NCBI GenBank assembly: GCA_028023455.1
Contig: JAQFVV010012395.1
Location: 7,132,001 to 7,196,000 of the forward strand
Source: Epiperipatus broadwayi
Lineage: Eukaryota; Onychophora; Udeonychophora; Euonychophora; Peripatidae
DNA length: 64,000 bases
Reading direction: 5' to 3'
Below the pieces are notes generated by a model. The model was given only the letters and a program-made list of their open reading frames with translations, was not told where the DNA came from and did no database searches. Position numbers and translations under genes: made by a program. Each line of letters opens with the position of its first letter. Within the stretch, counting starts at the first letter, position 1. Of the stretch, positions 55,600 through 64,000 are shown one piece after another.

Positions 55600-57736
55600 T
55601 AGGCAGATACGTCAGTCAAAAAAAAAATTTTTTTTTCTTTTTTTTAAATTTGATTCCAGTCATTAGCCCATGTCACTAGCTCAGTGGAATAGCAGAGATT
55701 TAATAAGATAATCTAAGAGTATATATATAAAAAAGAATAAAATAGGCCACTGCCAGTAATTAACATACAAACATTTATTTATGCACATATATATAAGATT
55801 TAAAACTATTTTAGTATTAGTTTTACATTTTAACATTTAACATTATTTTTAACTTTACCTTAGATTTTAATTTACATTTTAATTTCTATTATATTATAAG
55901 TTTACATTTTAATTAAGTTCACACAGATGGGATTATAAAAGCTTGTTTTAATATGTTGCTATAGATCGGTTACATAGATTACATGGTCAAAAACATTTCA
56001 AAGTAAACATAAACGCTCAAAATACAAAATTATTGATTACTGACAATTGCGGAGGGAAATTTATACGTAACCCAATAGTATTCACCATAAGATACTTGCA
56101 TTGTCACCAATAACTTAAAAGACATCCGAATAAATACATTTTAGATACTCACCGTAAGGTATCATTATTTATCGAATGTCTATATATTTTGATCAAATAT
56201 GAAAACCCACAACATACTTAACCGATAACCAATCCATGCAAGCATCTATAAACAACTTAAATTTAATGCATTTTTATTTAGGGTCAAGTATGAATAGACC
56301 ACATAGATTTGCATTTGAAAATAAAATATTCTATCCCTATTTAACCTTAGGCTAAAATTTGCAGTCAAACTGGCATCAATTCATCTGATACATCGATGTA
56401 TTCAATGTAATACGGAATACGGCAGCACCAAAAAGATTAAGAGAAGATATTGACTCTCATTAGACAGGAATATTACTTCTATCTAACGAGAAGAACAATA
56501 AAAAAAAAACTCCATAGAAAGGAACTGCGCTCTGCATCTTATAATTCCTTCCATAGGCAAAACGGGAGAGTGCGGCGTATGAAGCGATTCTGCCAGTAGC
56601 GAATCTCCGACTACATCTACTAACTACATCAATATATCCAATCCATTGACCCAATCTAACAACGACACAAATAACCTAAGATTACCCTCCCCTAATATAA
56701 CTTTACAAATCTATACAGCCATTCACGCCCGACTTAAGTTTAACATTTATATAATTAATTTAACGAAAAACAAAAAAATCATGATAAAAACTTAAAGAAT
56801 AAAAAATAAATAAATGGAAATGATTTTACATAAATAAGAAAAAAAATACATCAAATAACATTTTAACTACTTTAGTCAGATAGGAAACTAATGCAATTAT
56901 TTTAAATACGAAAAGTTTTTAATTTAATGTTCATTAATTGTAAAGTTCTTACGGTTTTAAACAGTTCATCTTTATCTGTCGTTTGTAAGTTTGAACGAGA
57001 ATTCCCACGCCATCCTGAAGATATTGGTATACATTTAGCCGATGTTTTATTTATTCATTCGGAGGTTTTTGAATTTAGTTGGTCCTCAATGTAGAAAACG
57101 ATAGTTCATTTCTCTTTTCTTTAACAGCTGAAAGAATTGACAGTGCGTCTGTCACTTCCATCACCTCCAACTCCGTACTAATACATATAGTCACATCGTA
57201 ATAATCATTAACTCACCCACTGATTAATAATTTCCAAATTTTCCTTTTATACGTATTCGAAGGATTGACTTGGCATTGTCATCGATGTGATGATCCTTTC
57301 GCTGAGGTCCGATTTCCCGATGGATTTCTTTCATTGGCTATTTGTTTCTATTGTTTTCCTATCTGACCGATGTTTTTACATTTAAATGCCCAAGGCTGGT
57401 TTACATTTGACTAATTAAATTTATCATTTCCATTTCTGATTAATTAACCTGTTTTCCAAATCAAAGATATATTTAAAGATAAATTTAAAGATATAATTTT
57501 ATCTCCAAATCTTTTTAAGTTTTTGTTTTTAAAATACCTTTTCTATTTTTAATACAGTTTTATTTTAATAATTTTTTTTTTTATCTGTGCGATTTAATAT
57601 ATATGAGTTTAAGATGATATTTAATTTCAATTTTTAATTCTTAAAGAAAATTTTTAAATGCAAACTTTTTAATTTACTTTCATGTTTAATAAATATAAAA
57701 AAAACCCCAATGTAACGAACGTCTATGCTCGTTACA
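55600..57736 (-). repeat. Gypsy-type LTR 3, inverted, lacking the last ~100 bp
   Basis: On the minus strand it starts TGTAACGAGC at 57736 and follows LTR 1 through the TATA region, donor, the GC-richer CGGCGTATGAAGCG patch and the CTAGTGACATGGGCTAATGA segment. It stops matching at TATCTGCCTA (55600), where it meets the integrase fragment. It contains a 64-codon frame (56654-56460) that is also present in LTR 1 and is unlikely to be a gene. Outer (TA)n follows at 57737-57763. Confidence 0.85.
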
Positions 57737-58431
57737 ATATATATATATATATATATATATATTCCTCATCAAGGTTGAAATTACATATATAAATAATAGT
57801 AACCATATTACAAATAGATAATGCACACATATTATAACAGTTCTGTTATATGGCACACAATAGCATAGTGTGTGTGCACAAATATGTATAAAGTTGAAAG
57901 AAAAAGTAGAAATAGACACCAACATACATTTTTGTAGATATTTTTCTACTTTTCTGAAATAATAATAACTGTAAAGAGTTAAATAATCCTGGATTTAAAA
58001 TAGAATTTTATCATAAATTAAACAGTTTTAAATTAAAAGGCAAAGATGTGAAAAGATTAAAAAGAAAACAGCTTTAAAATGTGTCTTTATCACCTAATAT
58101 GACTCTTATAGAAAGAGTTGATAAAGATATTAGAACAGTCTGGCTTTTAGTTTGGTTTTATTATTTTTGAGAAACAGTTTGCTAATAGCTGGCTGCTTTT
58201 AGATCTTATTGGAGTTATCTGCAGTTTGTTGGTTAGCTGTAGCAAAGAGCTATCCAGAAGAAATGGCTAGCAGAGTTATACAAAAAAACTATCACAAGGA
58301 TGTAAGAATGCAAGGAAGCAGTAGCTTTACAGTTTAATGGTGGAGCTTGAATTCACATGGAAGAAAATGACTTACTTCTCTGTGTTGAAATTCATAGTCA
58401 CAGATATTTGCTAAGAAGACAGATTTTTACA
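57737..58431. other. (TA)n tract, then unrecognised DNA
   Basis: The LTR complex is followed by a ~27-bp TA run. The rest holds no supported gene. A stretch at 58130-58330 is slightly GC-richer but not recognised. Confidence 0.4.
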
Positions 58432-58556
58432 TGAAATCTATAAAATCTTAGATGGTTTGCTTACCTGAAATGTATCAAATCCTAGACAGTTTGCTTGCCT
58501 GAAATCTATCAAACCCTAGACAGTTCACTTGCCTGAAGTCTACCAAGCTTAGACAG
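58432..58556. repeat. 34-bp minisatellite, ~3.7 units
   Basis: Units start TGAAATCTAT/TGAAATGTAT/TGAAGTCTAC, contain CTTAGA or CCTAGACAGT, and end TTGCTTGCC or TTCACTTGCC. Differences between units indicate age. Confidence 0.88.
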
Positions 58557-58827
58557 AAGGAAACTGATGGAATGCCAATCTAGTCTACCAGTTTGCCCAA
58601 AGACCATTAGTTGACAAAGTTGTTACATGTATGCTGCTTTATCTAGATGCAAGGAACTACAAATAAACTTATTGTGTCATATTTATATATATAAAGCGAG
58701 TGATTTTAATATTCCTTAAACTGACATTTAAAAATATTACTTAAGATGCAAGTAATAATTTTGTTCGAATTTAAATCTACATGTTAAATTTAAAGATGTT
58801 ATAATTAGTTAAATGTGATCTGTGGTA

Positions 58828-58895
<68 letters not shown>

Positions 58896-60049
58896 TGATA
58901 TATATATATATCGAGACTGATAGTGTTATATATAATAAAATATTAAATCATTTCTCTGATGGAAATAACATTAAAAAATCTATATATTTTAAAAGAGTGC
59001 AAGTAATAATTTTGCTTGGATTGAAGATAAAAAAGTAATGGATTAATAGATGATTTTATATTATAAAGAAAAACATAATTAATTAATCTGTGATACTAAT
59101 ATGCATATCTAAAACAATACTAGTTTAAATTTTATTTTGAAAAAAAAAAGACTTTAAACATATTTTAGATTAAAAATTAAAGGGAAAAACATTTAAAATT
59201 TAAATTTAAAGATGTTGATAATCAATCAACAATTACCTGTCAAAATTGACTATACTTTTATAAAAGAATTAAATAATGTGATTCATATTTTTTATATATA
59301 CTTTCAATATTGAATTTATAAAAAATATAATCTTATTTTTGTGATAAATTAAAATATATAATATAAATACCAATGTGCACATACATTCCTATATGCACAA
59401 CATATATGTTAAATCAAAAATTAATTATGTATTATAAAATTAATAATTTTATTGTGACAAAAATGAAATATATAATGTATATGTCAGCATGTGCCTGCAA
59501 TTAGCTAAATAAGTTTTTAAATATGTATAAAACTGAATTTCAATTGTAGATTATGATAATTCAAATATTTTATATTAAATAATAAATTGCACTGCACATC
59601 ATGATATGTATAAATTGGTATGAGGTATTTTTACCATTTAACTAAAAATGATAATCATTATTGTATTTTAAATGTCAATTGAAATATATTCATGTAATAC
59701 TAAAATGCACATCTGTGTGCCTGTATGGAACATATATGTAAATGGATAATGTAATAATTTGAATTTTGTATATTAATAATGTAAATCACATTGTGATAAT
59801 TTTTATTATTATTGTATGTTAATCAAAATCAGAAGCCTTAATTGATGTGTATAGCCTTATTCTAAAGACCTTAATTTTAATTTTTTTGTTGTTAATAAAC
59901 TTGAATTTCATTATAATAATTATTCCAGTGAACTTGATTTTCTATATTTTTTAGGATATGTATTTGCACTATTTCTTGGCCACAATACAGTAGTAGAGCA
60001 TATATTCTCTGAGCTATATTTGAGCATAATGATCTGATATATAAATAGG
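58557..60049. other. AT-rich DNA with (TA)n at 58829-58912
   Basis: Three adjoining TA runs are broken by ATCAT and TGATA. Otherwise there are only low-complexity AT-rich stretches. Confidence 0.5.
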
Positions 60050-60120
60050 GATGTATATTAGTGATTAAGGGCATTCAGTTGGTATATCCTGGTCAGTGCT
60101 AAGATTATATTCAAGCCCAT
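60050..60120 (+). mobile_element. Possible tRNA-like SINE head
   Basis: TAGTGATTAAGGGCATTC (60058-60075) resembles box A, and ATATTCAAGCCCA (60107 on) resembles box B at tRNA-like spacing. The cloverleaf is not convincing and no tail was located. Confidence 0.35.
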
Positions 60121-62319
60121 GCACTATATTTTATTTTAGATTAGTCTTATTAGAAATTAAATTTATAAATACCAGTAAATTAATGGTACTAAGTGGCCAG
60201 AGCATTGATGATGATCAGCATGTTTCAATATCCCAGCATTATTGTTTTTATGGTTTAATATTCTAGTGGATTAGCATTTAAGTTTGTGCAACCAGATTAA
60301 TGGTTAAATAATTGCCCAAGCTGACAAAGAGTAAATAGTTGGCTTGGTCTACAGAAGATCCATTTCAAATCCAACCACAAGATGAACTGTTGCTTTGTTT
60401 TATTGTTGATCATTCATGATGGTTAATGGTTATTTTGAGTATTACTTACTTTTACTTATTGCAATGCTGGTTTTATATATGGTTAATGATATTTGTAGTT
60501 GCTCTAAGGAGTTAATTGATCTCTTCTGATCTAGCTGACTGATCTCAGAATGATCTATCTTGAATATATAATATTTCCTATATATTTTGTGATATTCAAC
60601 ATCACTTTAATATCTTTTCCTATAATATCTATATTCATGTACAAACTACTTATTATATTTTGTTTACTTAGGTTTGATGATAATTTGCCATCACCTACCT
60701 TCACCATTTTGATACTCCATCCCATTATAATATAAAAATATAAAATATAAATACACACTTTACACATATATAATATTTAGAATAGATAAATTAATATAAA
60801 AAATGATATTGGTCAATGATTAACAACTGAAAGAAAAAATATTTATATACATTTATAAATATTGTGGCAAAATAAATAATTACTCTTACTTTTAATCCTT
60901 ATGCTTTTGTTCTTTAATCTCTTGTCTTCTATCAGAAAAATGTAGTGTTATACAAAACAGACACTTTGGTTAAGTGATGATAATCCATGGGTTGATTTTT
61001 CTTTTTATTTATTCACAGAGTTTAAAGTATATTTTTCATTTGTTCATGGAGTTTAAAATGAGATTTTAATACATTGCTTCTCCTATGCAATTTATAATTA
61101 AACAATTTTATCAATGTGGTTATTTAAAACAATTATAAATTTTTCCAATTAACAAAATGGGTCATAGGACTTTTTTTAATAATAAGCCTGTAGTATGCTG
61201 GTCATTCTCAACAGTTTTTTTCTCTCTTCATGATGCACACTTATGTATTCATGTCTGATGGAGCTGGAATGGAACAATTAAGTTTATTTTTATGATAGGT
61301 TAAGCAGGCTGAATAACATTATTTTTTTTTCTTAGTAAAATATTTTTTTTTAGAATTTCATACACCCACACATACATATATATGTGAAATCATTATGTAT
61401 TTGATTTGTAATGCATTCTTTTTGATTTTCCAATTTCTACCATATATATGCAGTCCAATGGTTTTCACAATAAAAAAATTGACTAACCCATATTATCTGC
61501 TAACATGACATATTGTGTGCTATATTCCATCAATATGTAGTCCAATTTAAGTTTTTTTATACTTATAAAACTTAATTGCTTCTAACCACTTTATAAGATG
61601 TTTATTAATAAGTAGTTTAATTAACCCCCCTCTTACAAACATTATACAGAGAAATAAAAAATTATGATGATTTTCTGAAATTCCCCATTTTTATAAATAA
61701 AATTTACTTAAAACTTCTATCATGAAGCTGATAAGTTTTATGAAACTGCTTCTCTGCCTTTCTCTTTTCCCCCAACTTAAATTTTGCAATCAGTTAATAA
61801 AGTGATTTTATTATATTTGTTTTATATAGAATATTTGTTTGATATGAAATGTAAAGAAACATACATGCACACCACTAGAACAAAACTTAACACTTTATTT
61901 ACCAAGGTTTTAGAATAAAAAAATGCTGTTGAATTATTAGTGTTGTATTAAATGTTAATTCTTTATTTATTGTGGGATTAGAATTGTATTCAATGTTTAT
62001 ACTTAATGCATGTAGTTAGCTGCACATAGCTACAATATATAAAACTATTTCACACACATAAATATCTATACAATGCAAGAATATTACACAATTTTTATTA
62101 CATTTCAAAGAGTCAATGAAATTTTTAAAAATTTCCAAAATGTAACACTTATTAAGTAAAAAAAAGGTAATCCATCAACAATAAATGAATTACAAGATTT
62201 TAAAGCAAGAAAGTAGAATTAAAGATTTTTATAATATTTTGCTTAGACTGTAATCTACTATGAAGAAGTAATCTTCATCTAGCATGGTCATTGCAGTATT
62301 GTAAAATAGCATCTTATTA
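60121..62319. other. AT-rich DNA, no supported gene
   Basis: ORFs of 61-70 codons on both strands near 60550-60767 overlap each other and carry no motif. Presumed intron of the candidate gene. Confidence 0.4.
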
Positions 62320-62436
62320 TAATACTTCTACAAGGCTAAAACCTTAGTACATGCACCTTGAGTGCTTAATTTTAGAAAGAGAGACCTCTACAAATTATAA
62401 CACATGTACGAAGGTTTTAGCCTTATAGAAGTATTA
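62320..62436. mobile_element. 117-bp foldback/MITE-like element
   Basis: TAATACTTCTACAAGGCTAA (62320) continuing AACCTTAGTACATG is the inverse of CATGTACGAAGGTTTTAGCC continuing TTATAGAAGTATTA (ends 62436). The 34-bp arms have two mismatches. Internal sequence is ~49 bp. No coding content. Confidence 0.85.
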
Positions 62437-62706
62437 CGTGCTGACATCACACTTAATAAGAATTAATATTTACATCTTATTATAACTAAGCTTGCATTTT
62501 AGCTAAGAATTTAAATATTAATATATCAATAATAAAATAAGTATTGTAATTTTTTGTAAATTTCTCTGCCATTATGGAAATTTGATAGAACTTCTCATTA
62601 TTCGAGTAGTTAACCAACTATGCATATACTATTGTCAGTTCTTTTCTTTAAAATATTTAATTCTGTTTAATAATTTGTAATTTATTTTTAAAATTTTCTA
62701 TTACAG
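62437..62706. other. Presumed intron end
   Basis: AT-rich sequence ends with a pyrimidine-rich AATTTTCTATTACAG acceptor at 62706. Confidence 0.4.
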
Positions 62707-62842
62707 AGAAAACGAAATAAACAGTTCCAAAACAAAGACAACAGTGTCACTTTCCACTACAGCAAAAAACTCAATAGAAACAAATGATAGTCAGATAACA
62801 CCCACAGACTCTGCACTTCTGAAAAGGTTTAGAAGATCTTGA
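62707..62842 (+). CDS. Candidate last coding exon, Ser/Thr-rich tail ending in KRFRRS
   Basis: The exon follows a good acceptor (TTTTCTATTACAG). Taking the two leftover bases (CA) of the exon at 35319-35392, the frame completes a Gln codon. It then reads 44 codons to TGA at 62840-62842: a hydrophilic Ser/Thr/Asn/Lys-rich stretch with SSKTKTTVSLSTTAK, and the C-terminus ALLKRFRRS. The joined product would be 69 residues, a small secreted or single-pass membrane protein. A dibasic-rich C-terminus could be a processing or cytoplasmic anchoring signal. An AATAAA lies 62 bp after the stop. I do not recognise the family. Linking exons 27 kb apart by phase alone is weak evidence. Confidence 0.4.
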
Positions 62843-62904
62843 AATCTCAAGAAAGACTAATTAATAATTGTTTAAAAAGAAATATATAATTATTAATATA
62901 AGAA

Positions 62905-62910
62905 AATAAA
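62905..62910 (+). terminator. Poly(A) signal candidate
   Basis: AATAAA in the context AGAAAATAAAGCATGG, 62 bp beyond the candidate stop codon. In such AT-rich DNA the hexamer also occurs by chance. Confidence 0.35.
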
Positions 62911-63160
62911 GCATGGTTACCAGCAGCTTTGTGCAATCAGACACAAAATATTTAATTATATAACAAGAAACAGAAAATTTAATGTAAAATATATAGTATG
63001 TCCTACTAATTGAGTTATATATGTATAAAAAAAGTCAACTAATTTACTTTGTATTTAATAATAATGTATTTTTAATAAATAAATCATATTTTTTATTATG
63101 TTATTTTATTTACTAACATGCTGATGGCTTAAGAAAAAATATTTGATACACATATTAATA
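62911..63160. other. AT-rich 3' flank
   Basis: No feature is seen apart from further AATAAA strings. Confidence 0.4.

Positions 63161-64000
<840 letters not shown>

Noticed and set aside
56460-56654. 64-codon frame in LTR 3
   Set aside because: It lies within a repeated LTR, is not open in the same way in LTR 1, and has no domain. It is probably a conserved non-coding part.

Overview
The window is AT-rich nuclear DNA from a metazoan with a large, repeat-filled genome. The evidence is RTE-type LINEs, Penelope-like elements (PLEs), tRNA-derived SINEs, long (TA)n and (ATCT)n microsatellites, and one candidate gene whose two visible coding exons lie about 27 kb apart. This mix would fit an invertebrate such as a mollusc (for example a coleoid cephalopod), but no sequence here proves the lineage. 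I see no bacterial-style operons, no rRNA and no intact tRNA gene. Nearly all long open frames belong to mobile elements.

Layout: 0.3-1.3 kb, a 110-bp tandem duplication and a foldback containing a tRNA-headed SINE. 1.3-11.3 kb, AT-rich DNA with one dispersed repeat and microsatellites. 11.3-14.6 kb, a full-length RTE-type retrotransposon with an intact endonuclease/reverse transcriptase ORF, inserted in (TA)n. 16.9-17.7 kb, a tandem dimer of a ~413-435-bp repeat in which each unit carries a complete type I hammerhead ribozyme motif; this retrozyme-like locus is the main discovery candidate. 21.4-23.5 kb, an LTR-like block with TATA box and splice donor. 23.9-27.7 kb, a full-length but broken PLE (minus strand) preceded by a partial direct copy and a partial inverted copy. 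27.8-29.3 kb, another possible LTR-type block. 31.3-32.9 kb, a second head-to-head pair of PLE 3' portions forming a long palindrome. 35.3 kb, a signal-peptide or membrane-anchor first exon, with a compatible last exon at 62.7 kb. 36.0-36.2 kb, a palindromic repeat. 37.7-38.6 kb, RTE relics and a tRNA-like retroposon. 38.9-42.2 kb, a second RTE copy with a clear 14-bp target-site duplication but two nonsense mutations. 43.4-48.2 kb, a small TA-flanked MITE, a different decayed PLE split by a foldback insertion with a 16-bp target duplication, and short palindromes and tandem duplications. 52.3-57.7 kb, a giant inverted structure of three ~2.2-kb (or partial) Ty3/Gypsy-type LTRs around a scrap of integrase. 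58-62.7 kb, AT-rich DNA with short repeats. 63.2-64.0 kb, a (TATC)n microsatellite running to the window edge.

If the candidate gene is real, most of the window from 35.4 to 62.7 kb is its intron, and the transposons there are intronic passengers. The only element that looks protein-competent is the RTE copy at 11.3 kb. The hammerhead locus needs no protein for self-cleavage and could form ~413-nt circular RNAs if transcribed. Many insertions abut (TA)n tracts, so these tracts appear to be preferred or tolerated landing sites here. Exon joining and ribozyme activity are inferences from sequence alone.
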